The notes under the pieces: model-generated | Database searches by the model: none | What the model was told of the DNA's origin: nothing | What the model saw: the letters and a program-made list of their open reading frames with translations, nothing else | In this document: one piece after another, positions 22,001 through 33,517 of the stretch | Numbering within the stretch: position 1 is the stretch's first letter | Layout of the letters: every line of letters begins with the position of its first letter | Position numbers and translations under genes: made by a program | From: Apis mellifera | Taxonomy: Eukaryota; Arthropoda; Insecta; Hymenoptera; Apidae | Direction of reading: 5' to 3' | Length of the DNA: 64,000 bases | NCBI RefSeq assembly: GCF_003254395.2 | Contig: NC_037649.1 | Span: forward strand, 5,551,032-5,615,031

Positions 22001-23460
22001 ATAAAAATTAATCTACGATGAATGTTTTTCTTTTTCATTCTCGGAATAATTTTTTATTTTTTCAGGCTTTGAAAAATGTTTATGGAAGTGTGTAATTTAT
22101 AAACGATAAGTTAATACGTTCAAAATTTGTACAATACAATAGAAATTACATTCTTTTCAAGGAGATTCAAAACAAACGAAACGAGGTTGTTTTATTGGAG
22201 GAGGGGAGGGAGGGAAAAACGTGTAACGTTCCCCGCATGAAAAGTGTGTAACACGAAATGGATTAAACGAGGGTGAGATAAATGGGAAAAGAAGAAACGG
22301 GGGAACATAAATCGAGCTGTTTTTATCCCCGTTGGATCATCGATGGAAGTACACGTCTCCTATAATCCAACCTAAAATCCTCTCTTGTCCACCCTCTTTG
22401 CCCCAGCTTTTTTTACACGGCGTTCGAGCGTTGTTTCCTCGATTAAAATGACTCGCAGTACGAATATTTACAAAATTCGATCGCAAATTATTAATCGAAT
22501 AGTTGATCACTTTGAAAATTCGAGAAGATTTTTCTTTGTAGAAAATCTAATTCAAGTAACGAAGATTAAAAAAAAAAAAGAAAAATTAACAAACTTAAGT
22601 CGTTAAGGTTAAAGAAATTATTTATGTCATAAATTATTAAATGTTCCCGTCGCTATTATAAATATATTCTCTTTGATTTTTCTCGTCACTGGAGAGAATA
22701 TAATCCAGCTCCGAAGTGGAATGTTTTACGAGCATGAGCTCGTGAATACAGGCATTTTCCGGTCGAAGAATCTCGGAATAAAAGACTTCTTTTCATGGTC
22801 ACCGATGTCGTAAGTACCGGGTTTGCCGATTCGGAACGGTGTCTCGATTCCCATAAAATCACGACCGTGACCTTAAACGAGATTAGGGGAGCCCGGTCCA
22901 GCCATCTTTCTTCCCTCTTGTGATCCAAGGGAAAATGCTCGCGCCTGACCTATGCCAATCGATCCTTGAACTCAATGGAATGCAGAGACATTGGTTTAAT
23001 TTTTTCTTTTTTTCAGATCTTTCGAGATATCTTTTTTTTTTGGGGACAGTTTTCTCAAAAGAATTCAATTTTTCTCTCTTCGCATCAAGATTTATTATTG
23101 CAAAGAATTGTTGACTAATTTTATTTTATTTTTTGACAAATTGTTATTTTTGGAACGTAATATTTTTCCATTCGTGAATGTAATTCAAGTCTTTTATTAA
23201 TTAATTGTTGTATGAATTAATAATCTTTTAAAAATTTTTGTAAAAATTAATCGTTAATTCATTGCAGAATCTTCTCCACGTTGGTCAAGTATCGTGCTCG
23301 CAAGAGGGAATATAAAGTCAAATCTGATTGATTCAATTGATCGTAAACGAGGCGTAATCCACGTTAATCACCCAAAGGGTGCAACGAAACAATAAACGTT
23401 GAACAATCGTCAATAAAGCGGTGAGAACTCGAAGTTTAACGAACATCGTTCGTTCGAACC

Positions 23461-23488
23461 TTCTCTCTCTTTCTCTCTCTCTCTCTCG
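23461..23488. repeat. CT-rich microsatellite
   Basis: Interrupted CT repeat on the plus strand. Confidence 0.85.
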
Positions 23489-24599
23489 TCAACTCGTTAA
23501 ACAATCGTTTTGATCCTGTTTTTTCCTGTTAAGGATTCGAGATTCGAGACGGCGAGGAGTATTTCACGGTGCGACACGCGTCTTCACGAAGCGAACATAT
23601 ACATGTTCCCTCCATCTAGTATCTAGGTTAAATGGCCGGCCGTGAAAGGAGAATGATTATTAGCGGTGAATTTTCTCAACAGTACACCGATCGAAGATCA
23701 TTACCGGCGTGTAACGCGAATCTTTTGCAATTATTTCGTGACAGCAAGGACAATTTCACCTGGTTTCCTTTGCAACAAGGAATCTCGAAAGCTCCATCGT
23801 TATTTACGTGTTAGGAATCGCGGTTAATCTCGTGAAATCTTCGATACTTCGAAATGTTATATACGATGTTAATTCGGATTCGAGAGAGGTAATTATTATA
23901 GAAATTGGCCAATTGAGGGGATTTCTAAGGGGAAGGATTATAGATCATAGTCATAGTTATATTTTTAACTTTTACTGAATTATCGTTCAATTCTTTTTTT
24001 TTTTTTTTTTTTCTAATTCTGATCATCACGAGGCGAAAGTATTATTAAACGATACGAGATATAACGTGGTATTGCATAGTATAATAAGTATACTTTTTTC
24101 AAATTGAAGAATCTTTTTCACGTGATGTGCACTCAAATCTTAATATCTTTATATTTATTATATACTTTTCTTTAGAATTTATATTGTACTTTGATAAATG
24201 AATTTAGTTTGCACATTCTTGAAAAGGATTCTCGTACTTTGTTTGTCATTATAAAAATCGTTGACAATTTTGACAAATCTTCTCAAGAATCTTCGAATCT
24301 CAATTTGAATCACTCCATACCTTGTATACCCATAATCATCATCAATATCATTTCCTTTCCCTTTAAACTCGAAAGAAAGATTTTTCCCAAGGAAAATTAC
24401 GGCATTTAACCAACGATGTTCACGATGACTGATGCGAATTTAAAACTGTCGTCCGTTTCCAGGATCGAAGGAGTGTGCCTCTAATCCCGAGAAAGAAAAG
24501 GCCAGTGTGGAAAAGGCGGAGAAGCAAAAGCCGATAGATCGACCCAGAATTCGTCGCAGAGATCGCGCGCAATTTCTCAACTTGTCGTAGCTTTCCACC

Positions 24600-24850
24600 A
24601 ACCATCCGATCCCGCCTGTAAAAACTCGTGACACGTGTAGGATGGCTTAACGACTGTCCGCAAGAAAACCGCCGCTACGCAATTACGCCGCGGCGCAAAA
24701 ATGGCCGAGGTAATCCTTTTCCCCGAGCCTGCGAAGACCTTTAAAACTATATATCGCGGAAATCGCCTCGTTCTGATTTGTCCGCGAGCAAAAAACCGCG
24801 TGTTCTTCGCGCGTGTGAAACAAGAATCGAGCGAGGAGCGTCGATGACGG
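24600..24850. promoter_or_regulatory. CpG-rich pocket
   Basis: Dense CpG with CGCCGCGGCGC-type sequence, next to ATATATCGCGG. It lies just downstream, in minus-strand sense, of the 25.0 kb candidate first exon, so it may be part of the same regulatory area. No protein is recognised. Confidence 0.25.
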
Positions 24851-24998
24851 AAGAATCCAATCCGTCAATCGAGTTTTCGAAGTTGGAGAAGAATTGGAAA
24901 AAATTACATTCCTCCTTTGCTCAGATTAATCTCCTCTTCGTAAGTAAGAATTAAATATACGATTAATTTAATTTTTATATATCTTCGAAATAACGTAC

Positions 24999-25084
24999 CT
25001 TCTGTACAGCTTGTCCCTGAGGATCCTGCGGCCCAAAGTGGCGAAAGGGCGCAGCGGGAAGATCTGTTGCCTGTTCCTCGTCAT
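24999..25084 (-). CDS. candidate alternative first coding exon of a short Dlg (25 kb)
   Basis: On the minus strand an ATG at 25084-25082 (context CGAATATGA) opens MTRNRQQIFPL and runs 28 codons to -RDKLYR before a strong donor, GAAG|GTACGT, in phase 2. The split codon joins the PDZ3 exon as Arg, giving -KLYRR then EVRTVVLNKG and a 508-residue PDZ3-SH3-GUK protein with both cassettes. An in-frame TAA precedes the ATG, so this is the first Met. The segment is GC-rich in AT-rich surroundings with G/C-biased third positions. The 29-residue leader has nine Arg or Lys and one acidic residue, resembling a basic membrane-binding or presequence-like helix. It has no known homologue that I can name. 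Confidence 0.4.
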
Positions 25085-25439
25085 ATTCGTATTCCAACTA
25101 TTATACTTTCTTCGATTATCCAATTATCCATCCATCGTGACAATCATTATTCTCAAATTATTCTCAATCCGAACGTTCCTCCAAATATCCATTCATTTGA
25201 ATGGATTAATCAATCGATCAATTACCAATTAATTACTAGATCCCTTGGAATTTTTCTTTCCAATCTTGGCGGTTAGAAACGGATCGTAAATCTCGCCCGC
25301 CGATCGACTCTGGAAACGCTCCGATCGATTGATCGTGGCACCCCTTGGATCTATCGATTTACACCGTGTCATTAAAACGTTTAAACCAGATTTTTTTCCT
25401 ATCCGATCGGTATATATTTTTGCTCTTCCTCCTTTCTCC

Positions 25440-25650
25440 GTTTCTTTCCGTTCCTAGGCCGGGCGCAAGCCTCGTGCCACCTCTCGGTCACGCTTCCACC
25501 AGTTCTTTTCCTCCAGCGAACTGGTTCGTCCGGAATGGGTATTTTTAGTTGGCAGCCACGCCGAGCCTGTTTATGGGGTCAACACCACGTGAAATACGCG
25601 CCGACTCAGTGGGATCTCGTCAGGCTAAATACTTGCACGCGAATCTTTGT
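25440..25650 (-). promoter_or_regulatory. CpG-rich pocket upstream of the 25 kb candidate exon
   Basis: A GC- and CpG-rich block about 360-570 bp upstream, in minus-strand sense, of the 25.0 kb ATG. This is where a promoter for that exon would be expected. No TATA box stands out. Confidence 0.3.
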
Positions 25651-27929
25651 TCCCTCTTGATTATCTCGTTATCTCGGATCTTGTACAAGATTTGACGATT
25701 CGTTTGACGATTCTTGTTGCATCCACGATAGATTCTTTCTTCTTCTTCTTCTTCCTTTCTCCCCTAGTAATTTTAGAAGATCAATTTGTTGTATAGGTTC
25801 GTTTTTCGTTTCAATCTTCTTAACGTCGTACACTTTTCTTTGGACACACTTTGCTCTAAGATCCTAATTAAGATGAGGGCAAAATGTTTCTCTTTATTCC
25901 CAGGCAAAAATTTCACTTTCCAACACTTTGTCAATCGGTCAAACTTTTTCCTCCATCATCAACATTCGTCCCTTTTGTAATACAGAGTTGTAACAATTAC
26001 TGGCAAACAGAAACAATTTTCGTACAAAGAAACTATGTTACGTGCGCGAAGAAAGACTCGTTTTTCTTTTTCTCCTTTTTTCACGAACGTTCTCTCTTCA
26101 ACTGGAATGAAAAAAACCTGGTCGAGAATTGGAATTACCCTTTGTACAAAGGAGAAACTCGACGAAAGGGGAGGGAAGTTTTTGCGGAAGAGATTAGAAA
26201 CGTTTGTGACGGGATGCCATGCTAATGGCGGTTTTCAAAGGTTACGAGGATTAATTGACCGCGCGAATGAAATTTCAAGTGGCCAGCGAGGAAATTGCAC
26301 ACGTTGCGCAGGTGGAAAAGAGATTGAAAAAGCGCGCGGACGGTTTTCAGTGAATTTTTGAGAAAACGATACGAAATAATTTGATTATTTTTAATTAACG
26401 TTGCGATATTTCGTCGTACGAGTTATTGAAAAATTTTTGTATCTTGTGTATTATCTGTCGAATTCTGATGAAAAATAACTTGATAAAGAAGATGAAACGA
26501 CCGAGAATTTTTACTAAAAGAGAGAGAGAGGAAAAAAAGTACAAGTTTAACGTAGCTGGAAGATTAATGTAAATCAACAAATTTAATTTATAATATATAG
26601 GCAATAGATCGAAATTAAAAATTCCCCTCACAGTTAAACAAATAGATCTCGCAATGAAATTACCGTTCAACGATGCTATTCTACAGATTAGAAAGTCCAC
26701 CATTCAAAGAATTATTAACTGTGACGAATCTATACATATGCCTAATGAAATTTTTACCAACCAGACCATGCCATTAAACCGAACGCGTTTTAGACACGTG
26801 GAAGAATTTTAAAGCAGGCGCTTCGTTGCTTCGATTTTATTACGATCCCTCGAACGAGATGCCGAGACAACTTTAAGAGACAAGAAAGACTTGTTTCTTT
26901 CTCTTCGTATATCGCGATGAATCCCCGTGAAACGCGGCCAGGAAAAGGAGAGGAAAATGAAAGAAAAGAAAAAAAAAAAAATCTTATTCAACGTGTCGGA
27001 ACGAGGAGGAATTGCGCAAACAGAATGCAAAAGCGGGAAAATCCGAATTGCAAAACAGTCGAAGGCGATACTTGTGGCGCCAGAAAACGAAAAACTGGCA
27101 ACGTTCTTCCTTGTCGAACAAATTGGAAAATCAAATGCCCGGCATCCCGATAAATTCGACCGAATTCCATCCCGCTGTTCGCGCGAATTAGTCGGGGATG
27201 TTCAAAGAATCATGCTTTCAAGCATGAATAATTAATGAATCGACCGATCGTTTTTTTTTTTACCCGTCAGCAGATTTCACTCGAAAATTCCATGTTTCAT
27301 TCAACCGATTTTCCGTATATCCATTCTAAAAAGAAAACTAGAAGAGGAAGAGAAGATAGAATTTTTCGAATATCAAATCGAATGAATCGAATACAAATTA
27401 TTCGCCACTTTCGATTTTCGATTCACTTCCAGTCACCAAGGTTTCCGCCAGTGAAATCGATTACCAAACTTTTAAACTCGAGGACAGACGCTAGTTGGAC
27501 GTTGATTAATAAGATTTCTCCCCTTAATCGTCGAGTTTCCTCCCCGATAAATGACTAACGATCAGTTGCAAAATCAATTCTTCGCAACTCGATATTCCGT
27601 CCTTTTCTCACACGATCCTCATCACACTCGCTCAATTTTCTTCAGGAAAATCACACCAACACTCGAACGAAGCCAAAAAACGGAGAACAAATTTTAATTT
27701 TCTTTAACGATATTCTAAACTTGGAATACAAACATAACGGATGATAATCCGTCCACGCGTGAAAATAAATTTTTTAACTTCACAATTGAACAGTTCTCTC
27801 GATGAAAATACTCGAGAAGAAAGAAGGAACTTTGGAACCTAACTGTAAAGAAGAACCAGTGTAAAGAAGAGAAAGATTGAGCACAACGTGAAGACATCAC
27901 GACGAGAAGAAATACCGTTTTCACTTATA
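25651..27929. other. AT-rich region, no gene seen
   Basis: Contains TTC repeats (25738-25755) and short GA runs. Open frames here are low-complexity or lack any domain signature. Confidence 0.6.
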
Positions 27930-28295
27930 GTTCGCGTGGATTTCCTTGGTTTTCGCGCACCACTCGGCCCCGCCACTCGGTCAAGGGAAAATACACGCCA
28001 CGATCGTCTCGAAGCCGGTTGAATCGTTCAAGGACCCACACGGCGCGTCGGTCGTTCCTCGAATGACAGATATGCCTGGCTCTTTCCGCTCTTTCTCCCT
28101 ACTCTAAAGCGGCGAGAGGGCCACGAGGCGAGGAGACGAGCACGTCTTACGTGGCCCTCGTTCCTTCCTTCCCTCCTTCACGAACGGCTTTCCTATGCGT
28201 CACCAGAAAGTGGTGCTGCCACAACACCGCGATCTCCACCCACGTTTCAACCGGTTCACCGGGGAACGCCTCGCGACCTCACTTTGACTATCAAC
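27930..28295. promoter_or_regulatory. CpG-rich island with AACCGGTT site
   Basis: A GC-rich block with many CpGs and an AACCGGTT (Grainyhead-like) palindrome at 28249-28256. No coding frame with a good donor was found. A regulatory role is inferred from composition. Confidence 0.3.
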
Positions 28296-30753
28296 GCGGA
28301 CGAAAATAGCAATAATAATAATAATAAGCTGATAGCGATGGAAATTGACCAGGTTTGATGGACTAGTTAAAACGGGCGCGCTAGAAATAATGGCAAGCTA
28401 ATGACGTAAGTAGAATATTTTTTTCTCTAGGATAAGAAAAATTGTTATGTGAGCTCGGGTCTCATTGTAAACGATATCCTTTCTTTATTAAGATTGTATA
28501 AGTTAATTTTGGAATTAAACGCAAACGATTGATATCAAAGAAAAGAGAGTCATTGAAGAATCCTTTTGTACAATCTTTGTTACATTGTGACAAAATTAAT
28601 AATTTACGTATTTTCCAAATTGATCGAAATTGTAATTTGATTGCTCATATAAAGGAAGGGAAAATATATTATTAATATAATTGAAAAAAATATTTTTGTT
28701 TGTTCGAGCAAGAAATCGATCTGGGCTGCGACTACAACCAGTTGAAACTCGCAATTTTCCCCCGCGTATTAACGACCGCGACGAAGGTTATCAACGAGGC
28801 GTGCGCGTAACTGGTTAAACGTAGGCAAACGAGAGATCAATGCGAACGCGTTGAAACTCTGGTTGCAAATTTATGGGATTAGTTTCTCGTTGATTACGCA
28901 GCTTTCCAACGTGTTACAAGGTAAATCAAAGTAAGCGCTCTCGTTAAGGTCAACAGTGGAGTGGAGGGAAGGCTTAATTTCAATGCCCCGCTACGAGCCG
29001 AAATCCCTCTCCTGCCAAGATTATTAAACGATGCATCTTGCCAACGGATGGAGAATTAGAATATGTGCAAACAGGGTGTAAGTTGGATCACGGGAGCCGG
29101 GTGATTTAAGACCTCTTTTAACCCCCTCCCTCCTTATCCACGGAGGACTACCTTGCATATAAATTGCAAATTGCATATAATTTGAATAATTCTTCGCGTT
29201 ATTAATACGTTCGTTGCCAACATGACGAACATCTTCTTTAAATATTAAAATTGATGTAGTAAGTTGTATATTGTCTCTCGAGGAATCGAAAGAGATTTTT
29301 CTTTCTTCTTTTTTTAAATGGATATCTTAATTGAAATTATTAATAATACGTTAATTTCATTTTATCGTAATTTTCAATCTTTCTTCTTTAATCTTTCCTT
29401 ACGTATATCTTGTATAGAAATTTAATTTGATAAAAGTTCACGAATAATAATAATATTAATAGTATATAAACTCGAATTATCCATAATTAAAATCCACAAT
29501 TTTATTAATCTTCTTCGCTTTTCTCGAATTATTCAAAATTTTCGTAATTAATCTTCCTCCTCTATTTAATCCATCCTCAACAAAGAGACGCAGATTACGA
29601 CGTATATTTCGAATCCTTTCAAACTTCTTTCCAACGTCTGAACCATCTTCGCGAACGGGACGCGAAAACTTTCTTCTTGGCGATTTAAATTCGACCGAGA
29701 GTGAAAGTGTACAGCAGATCTCAGGAGAGGAAAAGAAACAAGCGGTGATGCGCTGTCACGCTCCGCCGCTCATCAATAATTCACCCTGTGCTCTAATTAC
29801 ATCCAAGCTACAAATCCAATTCCGTGTATACATTGATAACAACGCTTGAGAATTTTATTAATTTCAACGAATGGAAACTTGTCATTTCGAATTTCATGGA
29901 GCGTAATAAGACTACGAGATCATTAAACAACGTGTACAAACCGAGACCGAGGAAGAGTCAATTTCAAGGAGAAACCTCGAAAGAAGAATAGAAATCTGTC
30001 GTGATCTCGTTCTGATTGCTCCGTGAAACAGAGACGTGAATGATCTCTCGAAGTCTCTCGAGTATAAATATATTAATAAATATTTTTCGATATAAAAATC
30101 TGTTAAAAAATTCTCGTTAAAAACCTATTGGAAAATTGGAAAGAGTTAAATAAGGATCGATTCACATGATATTTTGAAAAAGAATCTCTTCTGGAACGAA
30201 ACGAGAATAAACGAGAAAAGTTGGAGGGAGAGGAATTTTCGCCAATGATGGTGGAAATCTTTCGTTTTTCTCCTACGTAACGCGTGATCCCCCGCGTTGA
30301 TCTCGTTTCGAATTTATCGAGGCAAAATATGCGGATAGGTTGGAGAAACAGGAATCGAGATAAAGAAAGAGGAGCACGATTTTACCATGAAACGTAAGCA
30401 AACTTTTGTTCGTCTCTTATGGAATTTTTGGGGAAAATTCGACGATTCTGTTGTTGATTCAACGAATGATTAGAGGGAAAGTGGAATGAAAAGAAGAGGA
30501 TTGGGAAATAAAAAATTGAAATTGAAATTTGTGAGATCTTGATCGATGAGTTCGATATCTGTAGATCTTGATGCTGATTAAAAAATTCTCATAATTATAT
30601 TTAGAATTAAATATTTTTATAGATAAAATTAACAAGGAGGACTTTTACAATTTTCAGCAATTCTGAAAATTGGATTTCGACTTCATTTGTAAAATTTAAA
30701 CGTTTAAACGTGAATTGGAAACTCGAGTTAGGAAATTAACGGAATGGAATAGC

Positions 30754-30775
30754 GTGCAGCTGCACACAACAGGTG
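30754..30775. promoter_or_regulatory. palindromic E-box pair
   Basis: GTGCAGCTGCAC (30754-30765) is a perfect 12 bp palindrome around CAGCTG and is followed five bases later by CAGGTG (30770-30775). Both are bHLH-type E-boxes. Confidence 0.35.
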
Positions 30776-30918
30776 CAACCGTCAAATTAATACCAAAGGT
30801 GTTACTTTGGCATGCATCACCTTTTTTCAATTCTCCTCTTCTTACTCATTTTCCCCTCTTTTAGCGGAGAGAAGAGGCGAGGTGATCGATCAGCACGATG
30901 CAACGCGAAATAAAACCA

Positions 30919-30926
30919 AACCGGTT
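30919..30926. promoter_or_regulatory. AACCGGTT motif (Grainyhead-like)
   Basis: Third copy of this palindromic 8-mer in the window, about 145 bp from the E-box pair. Confidence 0.3.
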
Positions 30927-31025
30927 ACGTACACAACGTATTTTCTAACCGACTTGCGGCGAAAACGCTTCACTCGAATCGTTCGCCAGCTCAGATGCAA
31001 ATTGAATTTCAACTTTCCACGCGAG

Positions 31026-31049
31026 GAAGAAGAAGAAGAAGAAGAAGAA
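31026..31049. repeat. (GAA)8 microsatellite
   Basis: Trinucleotide run on the plus strand. Confidence 0.9.
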
Positions 31050-32159
31050 TTCGAACGAGAATACTCCTCTTACACGCGACAAACGAAATACCTTTCGTTC
31101 CATTCTACGTTTCCACGCGAAACGGAGCATCGAATCGATCCGAAGAAGCATCCTTTAACCGATACTCGATAAGACAACGAGGTGAAACACGATGATGATA
31201 TCACTATCCAACACCTTGCGACGAAATGAAACACGTCAAGGCCATTCTCGGGTACGCACGCATCATTATTTCTAACGATTATTCTTTTTCCTTCTCTAAT
31301 TTTATCACTTTCTTTCTCTTTCAGAAATATAAAAAATTGACCAGAGGATTCTCGTGTAGATAAAAAGATGCGTAATTTATATCTGTCGTATGATACGACA
31401 GTGAAAGAGTCAAAAATACACGCATTCGTGAAATACAAATCGTCCCCCAGAGGATCAAAAATTTTGTAATTTGTACGTGGCTGGATTGTAAAAAAAAAAA
31501 AAAAATAAAAAAAAAAAGTAAAACGTGTACGAGATATTGGCCCGCAGAGGATCAGAAATATTTATTGAGACGTATGTATCCCATTGAAATGGTTAAGGTC
31601 AATGACCCCAGAATAACATCCGTACCATCATCGATCTCTTATACGATCTCTTTCTCTTCCCCTCTCTCTACGCACTTCACTCACTTTCTTCCCGATTATC
31701 ACTTTGCGCTATCAAAACTCGACGAGTCTTCTTTCCTTTTCCTTTCTTTTCGTGTCAATTTTGCTCCACACTACGATTTACAATTATTGTCATTATTAGA
31801 CAGTTTATGCAACAGTTGAGATATTCACTTTTAATCGTGGCGTGTATTTTTTTATCTTTCACAAAATTTTTTTCCACAAACACTTCAGAAGACACGAACT
31901 GCATAAACTTTCTTCACTTCTAGATCACTTTCCTCTTACTATTTCACACTTTTTGATAGGATCAACAATCTCAAAGCCTCGTTACTTCACACGCGATTAA
32001 CCATGTTTCATTAAAAATCGAGCCATCGATCGAACTCAGCGACGAACTCTCAACGAGGAGTACGAGGGGGGCAATCTTCCCGAAGATTGTATTTCCTAAT
32101 CGGCTGATTGAACGAGAAAAAGAGAAAGAGAGAGAGAAAAGAAAAAGGAAAAACGAAAT

Positions 32160-32450
32160 GTAGCGATGCCACGAAGCAATCGTAACACCGGTCGATTCTG
32201 TTACCACGACGAGACTGCGTGTGCAAGCGGTCGACAAACAGCCTTCGTCTCGTACTTTCTACCTTCGAGGCGATCGAAGGCTCACGTTGCCGGAGACTCT
32301 CGCCTCGTCATCAGACAAGGTAACGAACGTCGTCGGCCAAACGATCCTCATCGTCGTGGCGGCTATAGTCTCTCTCGGTGCATATATTTAGAGTCGAATG
32401 CGAAATATCGATTGTGGGGCTCGGGTTGGCCGAGAAAGCTAGACTGTTAA
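32160..32450 (-). promoter_or_regulatory. CpG-rich island with minus-strand TATA-like box
   Basis: A CpG-rich block. On the minus strand TAAATATATG (32390-32381) could act as a TATA box, followed by an ATG 30 nt further on at 32351. Donors at AAC|GTGAGC and CGAAG|GTAGAA follow. Read as a possible promoter with a first exon; not proven. Confidence 0.3.
32263..32351 (-). CDS. weak candidate first exon (32 kb)
   Basis: An ATG at 32351-32349 opens MRIVWPTTFVTLSDDEARVS and reaches CGAAG|GTAGAA after 29 codons in phase 2, again matching the PDZ3 exon. A competing, better-looking donor (AAC|GTGAGC) within the frame would be out of phase. The leader after the TATA-like box would be only a few bases long. 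Weaker than the 17 and 25 kb candidates. Confidence 0.15.
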
Positions 32451-32603
32451 CTGCGTTCTCTATTTGAAAATCTTTGAGGGATTCTCGGATCGTCCGTTTT
32501 ATCCTTCTAGGAAATAGAAATAGTTTTCCGATTTTTCCAAATAGAAAAATAACTCTCTCTCTCTCTTTCTCCTTTGTTATATATATTTAACGCGTCAATG
32601 GAT

Positions 32604-32625
32604 CTATTTCTATTTCTATTTCTAT
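32604..32625. repeat. (CTATTT)n short tandem repeat
   Basis: About three and a half hexamer units. Confidence 0.85.
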
Positions 32626-33289
32626 CTTTTCCAGAGATGAATTTAACGTGTAATAAATTTTCGATATCTCTTCAATGCTTATTTATCGCGAATAAAGTAG
32701 AAAATCTTGAGATTTTTTTTTATTATAAAATTGCAACGTGTTGATCTTATTATATATCGTATAATTTTTCTTTTTAGTTAGAAAAAGAAATCCTCGTGAT
32801 AATCAGCACGATGTCAAGGAGAAGCGACGAAAAAAGAGGAGAAAAACTGTTTGAGATCAGAGTCTAATTAACGATGGGCATACCGATTTCGCAAACGCAA
32901 ATACGAGAAATATTCGACGATAAATTGCAGCTTTGCGTGGGCGTTACGATTTCGTCATGAACATGAATAACATTCTCTTCTTTAAAAAAAGAAGAAGAAG
33001 AAAAAAGTTATCGATATAATTAATAGATTTTCTAATTATTATTATTACTATTCATTTATGAAATCTTGCCTTCACCCAGATACTCATTGACTCATTTCAC
33101 TGGCTGGAATCAGTATCATTACGCGCTATTCATTTCGAAGATAGAGGATCGAGAGTCCGTTCGAGATATTGGCGGTAAAACGATTCTTACAACGATCTTG
33201 ATACGATCTGCGATACGTTTTGCAGTTTCGAATTAATTTCTCGGTGTTGAACGAAGAAGAAAATCGTGACAAAGAAAATCGCGACCAGA

Positions 33290-33517
33290 AGCCGTGGCTT
33301 GCCGTGGGTATGCGAGGCGCAAACACAGCATCGCGGGCATGCATTGGAACGGAACGTAACGGGCATGACGGGAAATACCGTACGTGTATACACCTATACC
33401 TGTGCGTGTAACTATACGAGTGTGTACGTGTGCCGAGAAAGTGCAGTTGCAACTGCAGCTGACGCCTGCAACTGGCCAACGAACAATTCCCACTGTTTCT
33501 AACGCCGGCTCCGTTAC
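33290..33517. promoter_or_regulatory. GC-richer pocket with E-box cluster
   Basis: Contains TGCAGTTGCAACTGCA (33442-33457), a perfect 16 bp palindrome, plus CAGCTG at 33456-33461 and CAACTG at 33469-33474. Four E-box cores therefore fall within 30 bp. This suits a neural or proneural bHLH enhancer, which is a motif-based inference. Confidence 0.4.

Larger units (their letters stand above)
17341..24590. other. AT-rich region, no gene seen
   Basis: Seven kilobases without a credible coding exon. It contains short CA and TA repeats (for example CA at 18160-18172), an AACCGGTT site at 18997 and CT runs at 23461-23488. A plus-strand donor-like CAAAG|GTAAGT at about 21641 follows a frame with no recognisable features. 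Confidence 0.6.
28296..32155. other. AT-rich region, no gene seen
   Basis: Contains paired TTGCATATA motifs at 29153-29161 and 29171-29179 flanking ATTGCAAATT (octamer-like), E-boxes at 30757-30775, a second AACCGGTT at 30919-30926, and a GAA run. No exon was identified. Confidence 0.6.

Noticed and set aside
25011..25232. Plus-strand frame with a membrane-anchor-like LVIFVFQLLYFL segment, as in a type II Golgi enzyme
   Set aside because: It is the reverse reading of the 25 kb minus-strand candidate. Its would-be donor is poor, and it continues into AT-rich sequence without any enzyme motif.
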